DNA from: Granulicella sp.
GTDB lineage: Bacteria > Acidobacteriota > Terriglobia > Terriglobales > Acidobacteriaceae
Length of the DNA: 64,000 nucleotides
NCBI GenBank assembly: GCA_027365345.1
Contig: DAHXNO010000199.1
Coordinates: 1-64,000, forward strand
Reading direction: 5' to 3'
This document shows positions 9,058-17,743 of the stretch, in pieces (the stretch's first letter is position 1; every line of letters starts with the position of its first letter). The notes beneath the pieces are model-generated. The model had not been told where the DNA came from, did no database searches, and saw only the letters and a list, made by a program, of their open reading frames with translations. Position numbers and translations under genes: made by a program.

Positions 9058-11031
9058 TCATTGCTCTTGTCTGGCTGTCTGAAGGTATTCCACATACCCG
9101 AGCAGCGCTCCCCAATGGTAGAAGCGGTCGCTGTTCTTCACGTCGTCGCCCTCGCCGAGGATGGCGTTGTAGTTTTCATGAACGTGGCGATGCTGTTGCC
9201 ACTCGCGGAGAAACAAGGCGTAGGACCTGGACGCTAACGCAGCCTGCGCCGCCGGCAGAGGGTAGTTGCAGAGGCCAAGGTAGACGAGGTAATTCATGGG
9301 GCCCCAGATGCGGCCTCGCCAATAGTTCTGATCGCGAAATGCGGGATCGTTTCGCGCAATCGAGGGGAGCACCCACTGGCCCCAGAACTCGGCCGGGTTC
9401 ATCAGGTGTTGCCGCACCATCTGGCTTGCCTGTGCCGCAGTGGGAGCATGCGCCAGCATGGGATAAAAGTTGGTGGGAGAGAGCCGCCGGCTGAACTTGC
9501 CCGTATGCAGATCCTTGTTCAGGTAGATTCCCTCGGCCGGCGCCCAAAGCGTCTGCAACTTCGCGCGAAACGCCGCACTGCGCGCTCGCAATGCCTTCGC
9601 ATCCGCAGTCTTGTCCAGCACGTCGGCAATGGTGGCCAATGCATCGCAGTCGGCGATGTACAGGCTCATCAGACCGACGTCGGCGAACTCGAGTCCATGC
9701 CGCTTGGGGTCGTATACGGCATCGTCGTACATCGGGCTGTTATCGAGGCCAGACTCGAGGATCGCTCCCGCGCGGGTTCCACGCGAGCCATCTTCGAGAT
9801 TGCCCGGCGGGTTCTGTCCATCGCTGCCCCAGGCCAGGTAGCCGTCCATCTGGCGATGTCTGGGCCACCACTGGTTCCACTTGAGCAGCGCGGGATAGGC
9901 ATCCTGAAGCAGCCATCGGTCGTGGTACTTCTGGTACAGGCCAAGCACCGTGATGGAGCCCACAGGGGGCTCTGAGCGGTCAAAGCTCTTCCAATTTCCA
10001 CCCCTGGCGTAGTTGGGGATGAAGCCCTCGGCGGTGCTGGTGCGCAACGTTTCGATGGCGTCCGCATAGGCCAGATCGCGATCGCCTACCGACGCCATGG
10101 TAGCCGCGAAGAAGGTGTCCCAGTCAAAGATGACGTACCCGCCCCACTGAACGCTCCAGATGCGGCTGACCGGAGAGACGACCCGGCCTTGCTCGGGTTC
10201 GAAGATTGTGTCCCAGCCCAGCGTGGTCTGGATCGCATCCACGATCGGACTGGTCTTTGCATTGCTGGAGAGCGACGCCTGATAGGCTGCATGCTGCCGG
10301 TGAAGGATTGCTTTGACCTGTTCCAGGCTGCGCCTATGGCCTGTGCTGATCGCCACGGGACCGGTGAGATCGGCTGCGAAGTAGGGGCCGCCGACGCCGG
10401 GTTGCGGCAGCGTGGCTGGGGATGGTGTTTGGCAGGTGCAGAAGACATGGATGGTTGCCGTGGGCGTGATGGCCTCGATGGCATCGCCATGCCAGCCCAC
10501 CATTCCGGGGCGGTTCCATAGCAAGTCGACGGAAAAGAATGCGGTTGGCGCAAGTCCCCCTGATGGGATCGCCACAGGGCTGACCAGCATGACCAGGTCT
10601 GCGCCGTCGTGAGCGCTCTGCACCCGCCACTGGTCGGATTTCCAGGACACCTGCAGATCGGTGTAGCTGCCGTCCCACGCATGAGGGCCGGGCCTCACCT
10701 GCTCCGCTGTGGGATCGAGCCTCCCAATGAGCACCTCGGGCAGAAAGGCATTGCCCGATTCCGTGGTGTTGTGCTCGATGCCGAGATGGATCGCCAGACC
10801 CTCCGGCAGCAGCACCTGAGTGGTGACGCTGCGCGTATCCCAAGTGTTCCATCCCCGCGCCAGACGCTGCTGCACGGCCTTGTACTCCGCCGACTCCGGC
10901 GGCAGCGGAACCGCTGCGGCGGCGCTTGGATGCGCCTGGCCAAACATGGGCAGCGAATACCCGAATGCCGCAGCCAAAGCAACTCTGCAGAGAAACGCCG
11001 CAGTGCCTCTGGAAGCAATGCCAACTCTCAT
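9058..11031 (-). CDS. Secreted GH63/MGH1-type glycoside hydrolase
   Basis: A 657-residue exported glycosidase with an (alpha/alpha)6-barrel of the GH63/trehalase-like type. The N-terminus has a signal peptide (MRVGIASRG then a hydrophobic run ending before QAHPSAAA). A beta-sandwich-like N-domain is followed by the catalytic barrel with FDWDTFFAA near residue 302, ESGLDNSPMYDD near 429 (its Asp matches the general acid of E. coli YgjK), RGRIWGPMNYLVYLGL, and HENYN near 618 (the likely catalytic base Glu). The family cleaves alpha-glucosides or mannosyl/glucosylglycerate; the exact substrate is not predictable. Four operator-like repeats lie about 90-160 bases upstream. Confidence 0.88.
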   Translation of the reverse strand: MRVGIASRGTAAFLCRVALAAAFGYSLPMFGQAHPSAAAAVPLPPESAEYKAVQQRLARGWNTWDTRSVTTQVLLPEGLAIHLGIEHNTTESGNAFLPEVLIGRLDPTAEQVRPGPHAWDGSYTDLQVSWKSDQWRVQSAHDGADLVMLVSPVAIPSGGLAPTAFFSVDLLWNRPGMVGWHGDAIEAITPTATIHVFCTCQTPSPATLPQPGVGGPYFAADLTGPVAISTGHRRSLEQVKAILHRQHAAYQASLSSNAKTSPIVDAIQTTLGWDTIFEPEQGRVVSPVSRIWSVQWGGYVIFDWDTFFAATMASVGDRDLAYADAIETLRTSTAEGFIPNYARGGNWKSFDRSEPPVGSITVLGLYQKYHDRWLLQDAYPALLKWNQWWPRHRQMDGYLAWGSDGQNPPGNLEDGSRGTRAGAILESGLDNSPMYDDAVYDPKRHGLEFADVGLMSLYIADCDALATIADVLDKTADAKALRARSAAFRAKLQTLWAPAEGIYLNKDLHTGKFSRRLSPTNFYPMLAHAPTAAQASQMVRQHLMNPAEFWGQWVLPSIARNDPAFRDQNYWRGRIWGPMNYLVYLGLCNYPLPAAQAALASRSYALFLREWQQHRHVHENYNAILGEGDDVKNSDRFYHWGALLGYVEYLQTARQEQ

Positions 11032-11485
11032 CTGAACTCCTTGCTTGCGCAGGCGTCGGCTACCTTCCCATCACTTTCGCTGCCTGGCTGTCTGGTGTAT
11101 ACCGTGCTGTTGGGCGTTGGCGAGTGAGCATCGATTGCAGCATGCTATCGATACCAGCACGCTGTCGAATGCAGGCCGCTATCCATAGCAGCAAAAGGGT
11201 ACCACGAGAAGGGCCAGCATCGCCGGGATCTGCGCCCGGAGCACAGTCTCCTAGACCGTCTGATCTGCGAGCGCCTTCACCTCATGTCCTGCCTTCGTCA
11301 GACCGAGCGCGAGGGCGCCTGGTGCGTCACCATTGCCAGTGATGCGAATTTATTTGTAATTTTATTTCGCTTTCAAACTTTGAAATCTTTGTCTTCGTTT
11401 GGCGGTTGCGCCATGGGTCCGGTGGATTGGCGTGGGATGGCCGAGGATTGGATCGGCCTGAGCAGGAACAAAATAGTCCCGGGCT
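11032..11485. other. Intergenic region between the GH54 stop and the GH63 start
   Basis: This 454-base stretch holds the upstream control region of the GH63 gene, including a cluster of degenerate 17-bp repeats. The rest, nearer the GH54 stop, contains AT-richer sequence around 11340-11400 and no coding signal that I could recognise. Confidence 0.5.
11123..11190. promoter_or_regulatory. Four tandem degenerate 17-bp operator-like repeats upstream of the GH63 gene
   Basis: Consecutive 17-mers at 11123, 11140, 11157 and 11174 share a core like GCTATCGATANCA; the second contains the near-palindrome TGCTATCGATACCA. A CG-centred imperfect palindrome repeated in phase is typical of LacI-type or similar sugar-responsive repressor sites. 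Binding is inferred; no regulator gene lies nearby. Confidence 0.4.
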
Positions 11486-12520
11486 CTATGGCTTCAGGTG
11501 GCCGGCGTACTCCGCGTCGACGATGTTGCGCTGTACGGCCTTCAGGGTGTCAGGGCCTGGCATTCCACGGGTCATGACACCCTCAAAGAAATAGCCTGTG
11601 GCCCAGTTGCTGTTGTCGCCCCCCGTGCCGAGGATGATCGCTCCTTCCTGCTTCATGGGTTGATAGCCCCTGGGAAGGGGAATGACGCCGGTGGTGGTGA
11701 GGCTGCCGGATTGGGCGTTGCCCTGGTAGATGGCGTAGGAGTGCTGACCGTCATTGGCGCCCATGTCTGTGACAAAGGTGGCTCCGGGGGGCACTGGCAG
11801 ACGGCCGTAGATGCCGTTCTCCATATCCAGCCCCGCGAGAGGTTTGCATGGGTCACCCTTGCACATGATGTTGATGGCGTCCATGTGGCCGGCGTTGTTG
11901 TCGAGGTTGTTGATCTCGGCGTTGCCCAGGTCAAAACAGCATTTCGTGTTCAGGTGGAGGGCGGAGGTGACCATGTAGACGCCTTCAGGCTGACCGTTGA
12001 TGGCTGTGCCTACAGGAGCGTCGTTGCGGTAGCCCTCGCCCGGAGAGATGGCGACACCATAGACGTGGTGTCCATGGACGGTTGCGGGAAGAGCGTTGGC
12101 TGCGGCGGGCAGGTCATAGCCGTTGGGGCCGGGACCGCGCGCGGCGCCGCCTGGAGGCGCTGGGATCAGGTCGTTATGGTTCGGAGATTGGTCGTAGATC
12201 TTAACGATGGCGCAGGTGGTATTGGCGCAGAAGTTCTCCTGCTGAGAGATGTCGGCGTATCCGTCGCGGAGAAGGCCGACGTTGATGGAGGCTTTGTCGG
12301 ACTGCCGCATGACCTGGTAAAGCGGGCCGGTGTAGTTGTGGTACAGAGCGCGGGTGGTGCTGTAGGCGGCAACGCAGGGAGTCTGGGTGGCGAAGATGTC
12401 GCAGGGGCGACGTGCCGCCGCAAAGGCGGAGGAGGCGCTGATCGGGGTGATCGCGGCGACGACGAGAATCCCTTTGATCCACGGTGTTTTGGTGAGAGAT
12501 GACTTTAATTTAAATTGCAT
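11486..12520 (-). CDS. Secreted GH54 alpha-L-arabinofuranosidase catalytic domain protein (AbfB-like)
   Basis: A 344-residue exported enzyme matching the N-terminal catalytic domain of Aspergillus AbfB. Start ATG 12520 is chosen because it precedes a signal peptide (to about residue 35) and has GGAAG upstream; the longer frame upstream looks non-coding. Family features: RPCDIF after the signal peptide, vicinal cysteines 194-195 in KCCFDLGNAE, probable nucleophile Glu202 in that motif and probable acid Asp302 in GTGGDNSN. The arabinose-binding CBM42 domain that usually follows is absent, so it is a catalytic-domain-only form. It releases terminal arabinofuranose from hemicellulose or pectin. 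GH54 is mainly fungal, so transfer is possible. Confidence 0.88.
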   Translation of the reverse strand: MQFKLKSSLTKTPWIKGILVVAAITPISASSAFAAARRPCDIFATQTPCVAAYSTTRALYHNYTGPLYQVMRQSDKASINVGLLRDGYADISQQENFCANTTCAIVKIYDQSPNHNDLIPAPPGGAARGPGPNGYDLPAAANALPATVHGHHVYGVAISPGEGYRNDAPVGTAINGQPEGVYMVTSALHLNTKCCFDLGNAEINNLDNNAGHMDAINIMCKGDPCKPLAGLDMENGIYGRLPVPPGATFVTDMGANDGQHSYAIYQGNAQSGSLTTTGVIPLPRGYQPMKQEGAIILGTGGDNSNWATGYFFEGVMTRGMPGPDTLKAVQRNIVDAEYAGHLKP

Positions 12521-12953
12521 AGGGTGCTCGCCACTTCCTTCAGGCTTTGAGGCTTGTCGCTTCTGCCGTACCGCTTGAGCGGGGCAACTGAGTTGCAGTG
12601 TTGGCCAGAAGGCAGAAGGTACATCAGGTCTGGACCGAGGCCATGATAGCCAATGGTTGACAGCGTTGTCCATACAATCTGAGATGTGTTGTCCGTGGAT
12701 CCGAACGCTTTCGCCACGGGCTTCCCAGCGCATCGGATGGCCAGAGTGTTTTTCGCGTTTGACGTTGATGAGGTTCGCAGCTTGCATCATGCCGTTGCCC
12801 GCCAGGCGAAAGGGCGCCGGATGAGCCGGGTTGGAAGATCTCCTCCTTTTGGTGGATGCGGTTTCTCTATCGGGGAGGATAGACTGCGACGTGAGTTTCA
12901 AGCCTCTACGGAGACGTTCCGTTGTTTATCCAAATTGCAAAGGACCGACGAAG
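12521..12953. other. Divergent intergenic region between GH54 and CMD paralog 3
   Basis: This 433-base stretch should carry both promoters. It contains the short palindrome TTGTCCATACAA at 12666-12677, about 146 bases before the GH54 start. The pattern TTGT-N4-ACAA resembles GntR-family sites such as AraR boxes, but one such site is expected by chance fairly often. No additional gene is convincing. Confidence 0.35.
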
Positions 12954-13526
12954 ATGCCGCATATCGCTCTGCCTGATGGACTTTATGGTATTCGCAGCGC
13001 CATGGTGTTCCGCCCCGAGACAGCGAAGCCGCTGAATGAGCTGGTTCAGGTTTTGCTGTGTGACGCAAACACACTCTCCCCCGGGGAACGCGAGCTGATC
13101 GCGACCTACACCTCTTATCTGAACGGCTGCCATTACTGCCAGAGCATTCACGGGGCGGTTGCGGCGGCTCACCTGGAGGGCGACGAGGCGCTGGTGAAGC
13201 GCGTGAAGGCGGACTTCCAGTATGCGACTATCCCTGAGAAGCTGAAGGCGCTGCTGGTGATTGCAGCGAAGGTGCAGGAGAGCGGCAAGAAGGTGACCGC
13301 GGCCGATGTGGAGCGGGCGCGCAGCCTGGGGGCGACAGATCTGGAGATACACGATACGGTGCTGATCGCTGCCGCGTTCTGCATGTACAACCGCTATGTG
13401 GATGGCCTGGCGACGGTGCAGCCGCAGGATGATGCGATGTATCGCGAGCGGGGAAAGATTGTTGCGCGCGATGGGTATGTCAACGTCAGCAAGACGTATC
13501 TGGCCCAGAGCGCCAAGGCTGAGTGA
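12954..13526 (+). CDS. Carboxymuconolactone decarboxylase/AhpD-like protein, paralog 3
   Basis: A 190-residue paralog of the proteins at 6438 and 7021, sharing MPHIALP, FRPET, GERELIATY, the CxxC signature Cys59/Cys62/His66 (NGCHYCQSIH) and EIHDTVLIAA. It is closest in length and C-terminus (VSKTYLAQSA against VSAGKTYQPP) to paralog 1. ATG 12954 has AAGGA eleven bases before it; the longer upstream frame is not supported. It is a single-gene unit, divergent from the arabinofuranosidase and convergent with the sedolisin gene. Confidence 0.85.
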   Translation: MPHIALPDGLYGIRSAMVFRPETAKPLNELVQVLLCDANTLSPGERELIATYTSYLNGCHYCQSIHGAVAAAHLEGDEALVKRVKADFQYATIPEKLKALLVIAAKVQESGKKVTAADVERARSLGATDLEIHDTVLIAAAFCMYNRYVDGLATVQPQDDAMYRERGKIVARDGYVNVSKTYLAQSAKAE

Positions 13527-13609
13527 GGCAAGGCGACCGTGAGGAGGCGCAGGCGCTGGTGGACGAGGCGCGGCGCTGTAGAGGCTGCGGCGCGGTCTTT
13601 GATGAACCT

Positions 13610-15169
13610 TCAGGTGGTGGAGGTGGAGGGGTCCAGCGCGGAGGCGATCGCGGTTCCAATGGGAGAGCCGAGGCCGGTGCAGGCGTTCCATCCCGGACCT
13701 GCGGAGAAGGCTCCATTGTTGCCGGAGGTGATGGGGCTGAAGGCGCTGGGGTTGGCGTAGAGCGTGGGGTTGAGGAAGCCGGCGGAGGCGCTGCGTCCCT
13801 GGTTGATGAGCGCGATGAGCGCGGCCCAGAGCGGAGCGACGGCGCTGGTGCCGCCGACGATCTCCTGTTGGCCGTCGACGAAGATGTTGTAGCCGGTCTC
13901 GGGTGAGGCGTCGCCGGCGACGTCTGGGACGCCGCGTCCGCCGGAGGCGGTGGTGGGCGGGGGAACGTTGGCTCCGGTTTGCCAGGAGGGTAGGGGAAAG
14001 TCGTCGCTGACGCCGCCGCCGGTGGCTCCGCCCTGAGCGCCGTCATTCCAGACGACCTGACTGACGATGGTGGAACCGCTGCCGACGAGTTGGGTTCCTC
14101 CGCAGCCGGTGACGTAGGGGCTGGAGGCAGGGAAGTCGACGTGGTTGCCGCTGAGTCCGTCGCTTGATCCCTGATCGCCGGAGGCGACGGTGATGGTGAT
14201 GCCGAGCGCGGCGGCGGACTTGCAGGCTTCATTGAGGGCGGAGAGCGAGGCCTGGGTCCAGCTCGACTCTGGGGCTCCCCAACTGATGGAGAGGATGGTG
14301 GGGTTGTGGGTTGTGTCATGGACGGCGGTGGTAACGGCGTCAATGAATCCGCGGTCGGTGTTGGGCGTGAAGTAGACGGCGATGGCCGCACCGTTGGCGA
14401 TGGAGCCTGCGACCTCAATGTCCAGGGCGACCTCGGCGTCAGCGCTGTTGGGGGTGGTGGGAGCGTTGGCGGCTCCGTCGACGGAGATGGAGGAGACGCT
14501 GGGTGTGACAAGGCCAAGGCCGGAGAAGTAGGTGGAGAGGTCGCTGGGATTGTAACCGCCGCCGAGTTCAATGATGCCGATGGTCTGGCCTGCGCCGGTG
14601 ACGCTGGTGGGAAAGCGGTAGAGCGCGGCAACCTGGGGAGGGTTGTAGCTGGCTCCGGCCTGCTGCGCTTTGAGTTTTTCGTCCGGACTTAGAATTCGCA
14701 GGTGAGGCTTGGCTAGAGGCCGCTCGTCCAGACCGAGCACCGCCTCCACGAGCTCGGCGTGCTCCTGCGGCAGGGAGATGGCTCCGGTAAAGGCGCAGAA
14801 GCTGCTCTCCGCGATCTGGTAGTTGCGCAACTGGATGCTGAAGGCCTGCTCGAGATTGCGCACGGTTCCACGGAGGACCAGCGTGCGGCGTGACAGGCTG
14901 GAGGCGCTCTCCTCTACGGAGAGGCCATGTTGATGGGCAAAGCTGCGCAGCGCGGCAAAGCTGGCAGGATCGGCGGCGTATTTTTGATTAAACTCCTCGC
15001 GCGAGACTCTGCCGCCCGGCAGTGCTTCGAGAGAGAGCGGCGTTTTGCGCTTCACCAGAACGGAGACGGTGAGGATCTGACTGGGCGCGGCCGGTCCAGT
15101 GTCAGAGGCGCCGGACGGGGCGCTGCGATGGCTGCCGGGAAGCGGGACCTGGGGAGAGATTTGCGGCAT
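13610..15169 (-). CDS. S53 family serine-carboxyl protease (sedolisin/kumamolisin-like) with propeptide
   Basis: A 519-residue acid endopeptidase precursor. An activation propeptide lies at about residues 30-165, then the catalytic domain with Glu246 and Asp250 (ADAEVALDIEV), oxyanion Asp332 (ASGDQGS) and nucleophile Ser442 (GGTSAVAPLW), the complete sedolisin set. No classical signal peptide is visible at this start, as in kumamolisin-type proteins. The C-terminal calcium loop is unusual: where homologs have Asp in xxDITSG and GWDxCTG, this reads SPITSG and GWNACTG, so both side-chain ligands appear changed. The role is probably extracellular protein degradation at low pH. Confidence 0.9.
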   Translation of the reverse strand: MPQISPQVPLPGSHRSAPSGASDTGPAAPSQILTVSVLVKRKTPLSLEALPGGRVSREEFNQKYAADPASFAALRSFAHQHGLSVEESASSLSRRTLVLRGTVRNLEQAFSIQLRNYQIAESSFCAFTGAISLPQEHAELVEAVLGLDERPLAKPHLRILSPDEKLKAQQAGASYNPPQVAALYRFPTSVTGAGQTIGIIELGGGYNPSDLSTYFSGLGLVTPSVSSISVDGAANAPTTPNSADAEVALDIEVAGSIANGAAIAVYFTPNTDRGFIDAVTTAVHDTTHNPTILSISWGAPESSWTQASLSALNEACKSAAALGITITVASGDQGSSDGLSGNHVDFPASSPYVTGCGGTQLVGSGSTIVSQVVWNDGAQGGATGGGVSDDFPLPSWQTGANVPPPTTASGGRGVPDVAGDASPETGYNIFVDGQQEIVGGTSAVAPLWAALIALINQGRSASAGFLNPTLYANPSAFSPITSGNNGAFSAGPGWNACTGLGSPIGTAIASALDPSTSTT

Positions 15170-15251
15170 GTCACCTCACGGTTGGTGCGGATAGTTGGAG
15201 TTGCAAAGAGGGGCGTGAGGTTGCTCCACTGAGGCTGGCCGCGGCGTGCGC

Positions 15252-16376
15252 TTAAGGCTCATCCTTATAAATGGCGATCTGGGGCGCGCCGCCTTGCGCG
15301 AGCCTCGCCCGAAACATTCCCGGCGTGTTGAAGCTCCACGCCATCTGGCCATCCGGCGAAATCGCAATCACGCCGCCGTCGCCGTGTACGGCTACGAGCT
15401 GGCGCTGCACCACTTCATCCGCGGCCGCTTGCAACTTCATCCCCTTGTACTGCACCAGAGCGCAGATGGTTCGAGCTACGGTATAGCGGATGAAATATTC
15501 GCCGATGCCGGTTGCCGACACGGCGCAGGACTGGTTGGAGGCATAGGTGCCCGCGCCAATCAGGGGAGAGTCACCCACGCGATTCCAGCGCTTGGCTGTC
15601 AGGCCGCCGGTGGAGGTTCCTGCCGCAATGTTGCCGTACTTATCCAGCGCCACCATGCCGACCGTGCCGTATTTGTGATTGTCCGGGGTCTCCAGAAAGG
15701 CGAGGGGCTGAGTCGGCGCCGGCGGCGCACCCTCTGGCCGGGGCGGAATCGGCAGATGCTCCCTTTGCAGCTCGCGCAGCAGCGCCTGCCAGCGCCGCTC
15801 GGTAAAGAAGTAGCTTTGCGGCTCCTGTTGCAGCCCTTGCTGGGCTGCAAACGCATCCGCGCCCTTGCCAACCAGCAGCACGTAGGGCGACTTCTCCATC
15901 ACCAGCTTCGCTGCGGAGATAGGATTCTTGGTGTGCTGCACGTCCGCCACCGCGCCGGCCTTCATGGTTGCGCCATCCATGATGGCCGCGTCCATCTGGA
16001 TGGTTCCATCGGCGGCAAATACGGCTCCCTTGCCGGCATTGAACAGGGGATTGTCTTCGAGGGTGCGAATGGCCGCTTCAATCGCATCCACTGCTGTGCC
16101 ACCCTTGTCCAGCACCGCGCCTCCTGTTTCAATCGCATGCCGCAGCCCGGCGCGATACGCGGCCTCCGCCTGTGGCGTCATGGAGGAGCGCTCGATGACG
16201 CCTGCGCCTCCATGCAACACAATGGCCCAGTGGTGCGCGGCGGGTTGCACGGTTCCGGCCTTCGCGCCCGTCTGCGTCCCTTTGACTGCCTGTCCGCTCG
16301 CAGGAAGCGAAAGCGCCGCGATGGCGGCTCCTGCCGCCAGCCAGCCCGTCGCATGCCGCCGAAGTCTGTGGTTCAT
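15252..16376 (-). CDS. Isoaspartyl peptidase/L-asparaginase (Ntn-hydrolase, exported)
   Basis: A 374-residue plant-type asparaginase precursor that self-cleaves into two chains. It has an N-terminal signal peptide (hydrophobic run ending near ALSLPASGQA), the alpha-chain motifs LHGGAGV and NPLFNAGKGAVF, and the beta-chain nucleophile Thr in KYGTVGMVALD near residue 238, followed by AAGTSTGG and GDSPLIGAG. It hydrolyses beta-aspartyl dipeptides and asparagine. Its ATG overlaps the stop of the upstream amidohydrolase gene (ATGA), so both are translated from one message and probably act on exported peptides together. Confidence 0.92.
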   Translation of the reverse strand: MNHRLRRHATGWLAAGAAIAALSLPASGQAVKGTQTGAKAGTVQPAAHHWAIVLHGGAGVIERSSMTPQAEAAYRAGLRHAIETGGAVLDKGGTAVDAIEAAIRTLEDNPLFNAGKGAVFAADGTIQMDAAIMDGATMKAGAVADVQHTKNPISAAKLVMEKSPYVLLVGKGADAFAAQQGLQQEPQSYFFTERRWQALLRELQREHLPIPPRPEGAPPAPTQPLAFLETPDNHKYGTVGMVALDKYGNIAAGTSTGGLTAKRWNRVGDSPLIGAGTYASNQSCAVSATGIGEYFIRYTVARTICALVQYKGMKLQAAADEVVQRQLVAVHGDGGVIAISPDGQMAWSFNTPGMFRARLAQGGAPQIAIYKDEP

Positions 16377-17743
16377 TGCGCACCTCTATCGACCGTAGCC
16401 GTTGCCGCATCGTCGCGAAAGACGACGCCATTCTTCATCACGAAGTTCACCTTTGTCACTACGTCGATATCCGTCAGCGGATCGCCGGGCACGGCGATCA
16501 CATCCGCATCATATCCGGGTTTCAACTGGCCGATCTCGTCCTGCCAGCCCAGCAGTTGCGAGCCATGCAGCAGATCGGCGCGAAACACATCCGCTGTGGG
16601 CATTCCGTTCTGGTGCATGAGCACCAGTTCCCGCGCCTGCGTTCCGTGCGGAAAGGGTCCCACGTCAGAACCAACAGCCATGGGTACGTTCGCAGCCAGT
16701 TGCTTGTGAAACTCCGCTACGTGATAGGCGTATATGGCCTTCATGAAGGCAGCTAGCTGCGGAGTGGGGGCGTGGGAAGCAAAGTATTCGCCAATTTGAA
16801 ACGTCGGCACAGCATAGATCTGTTTTTCGCGCATCAGGCGCATGGTCTCCGGGCTTAACTGGTAGGCATGCTCGATGGACGCCACGCCGGCCTGCGCCGC
16901 ATAGAGCGTACCCGGCTCGCCCATGGCATGCACGCCTACGCGCGTGCCCATGCGCGCGGCCTCAGCAACTGCCGCCGCCAGTTGCGCCGCCGTGTACTGG
17001 TAGGGCGTCACCAGCACGCCGTTCACCATGCGATCGTGGCCGGTCTGGTAGATCTTGATGAAGTCCGCGCCATCCTTCAACTGCTGGCGGATGGTCGCAA
17101 TCAGCTCATGGCGGTCATTGGCATAGTCCGCGTTGGGGAGGATATGCTGCGCAGGATTGAAGTGGATGGCATCTTCATGGCCGCCCAGAATGCTGATCGC
17201 ATTCGCGCTGACGCGCAGCCGCGGCCCTGGGATAAGCCCCTCATCGATGGCGTTGCGCACGGCGACACTCGCTGCGCCCACGCCCTCAGTGCCCATGTCT
17301 CGTTCGGCAGTAAAGCCGCCCATCAGATCGGCGCGCGCGGCCAGGGTTGCCAGAATGGTGCGCTGCGCTGCTGACTCCACCACGGTCTGCATATCTTCCG
17401 CGCCGGGATGCAGGAAGAGATGCACATGCGCATCGATGAGGCCCGGCATCAGCGTTTCGCTGCCCAGATGGACGACGCGAGCGCCCGCCGGATGGCTGAC
17501 AGAGCTACCTGCTTCGGCGATGTGGTTGCCGCGCACCAGCACTTCGCCGGGCGACACCAGCACGCCCTGCTCCACATCCAGCAGATGCGCCGCATGCAAG
17601 ACAATCACGCTGGTCTGTGGCGGCGATGCGAGGGTGAGCCCTTGCTCGGCGCCGGGTGCCTGCGCTCCTGACAGGCTAGTAAAGACGAGTGGAACGAGAA
17701 CGGTGACCAGACGACGTGCGAGTGGTAGCATGGCGAGCATCAT
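16373..17743 (-). CDS. Exported metal-dependent amidohydrolase (imidazolonepropionase-like)
   Basis: A 456-residue TIM-barrel amidohydrolase. The metal-binding HxH is in PGLIDAHVHLF, with later barrel residues in ASIEHAYQL and SDVGPFPHG and the C-terminal strand motif GYDADVIAVPGDPL. A start near 17743 (alternatives 17740 and 17731) is preferred because it opens a signal peptide (MLAMLPLARRLVTVLVPLV); the frame stays open to 18007, but that extension overlaps a structured inverted-repeat region and looks non-coding. The family includes prolidases and peptide hydrolases, consistent with translational coupling to the downstream isoaspartyl peptidase. Confidence 0.88.
   Translation of the reverse strand: MMLAMLPLARRLVTVLVPLVFTSLSGAQAPGAEQGLTLASPPQTSVIVLHAAHLLDVEQGVLVSPGEVLVRGNHIAEAGSSVSHPAGARVVHLGSETLMPGLIDAHVHLFLHPGAEDMQTVVESAAQRTILATLAARADLMGGFTAERDMGTEGVGAASVAVRNAIDEGLIPGPRLRVSANAISILGGHEDAIHFNPAQHILPNADYANDRHELIATIRQQLKDGADFIKIYQTGHDRMVNGVLVTPYQYTAAQLAAAVAEAARMGTRVGVHAMGEPGTLYAAQAGVASIEHAYQLSPETMRLMREKQIYAVPTFQIGEYFASHAPTPQLAAFMKAIYAYHVAEFHKQLAANVPMAVGSDVGPFPHGTQARELVLMHQNGMPTADVFRADLLHGSQLLGWQDEIGQLKPGYDADVIAVPGDPLTDIDVVTKVNFVMKNGVVFRDDAATATVDRGAQ

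Noticed and set aside
12643-12677. TTGACA...TACAAT as a sigma-70 promoter
   Set aside because: The spacing is 10 bases instead of about 17.
12521-12901. 127-residue extension of the GH54 gene
   Set aside because: Composition is unlike a protein and the start at 12520 has both a signal peptide and a ribosome binding site.
13486-14631. 381-residue minus-strand frame inside the sedolisin gene
   Set aside because: Pro/Ser-rich out-of-frame translation of the sedolisin coding sequence with no family signature.
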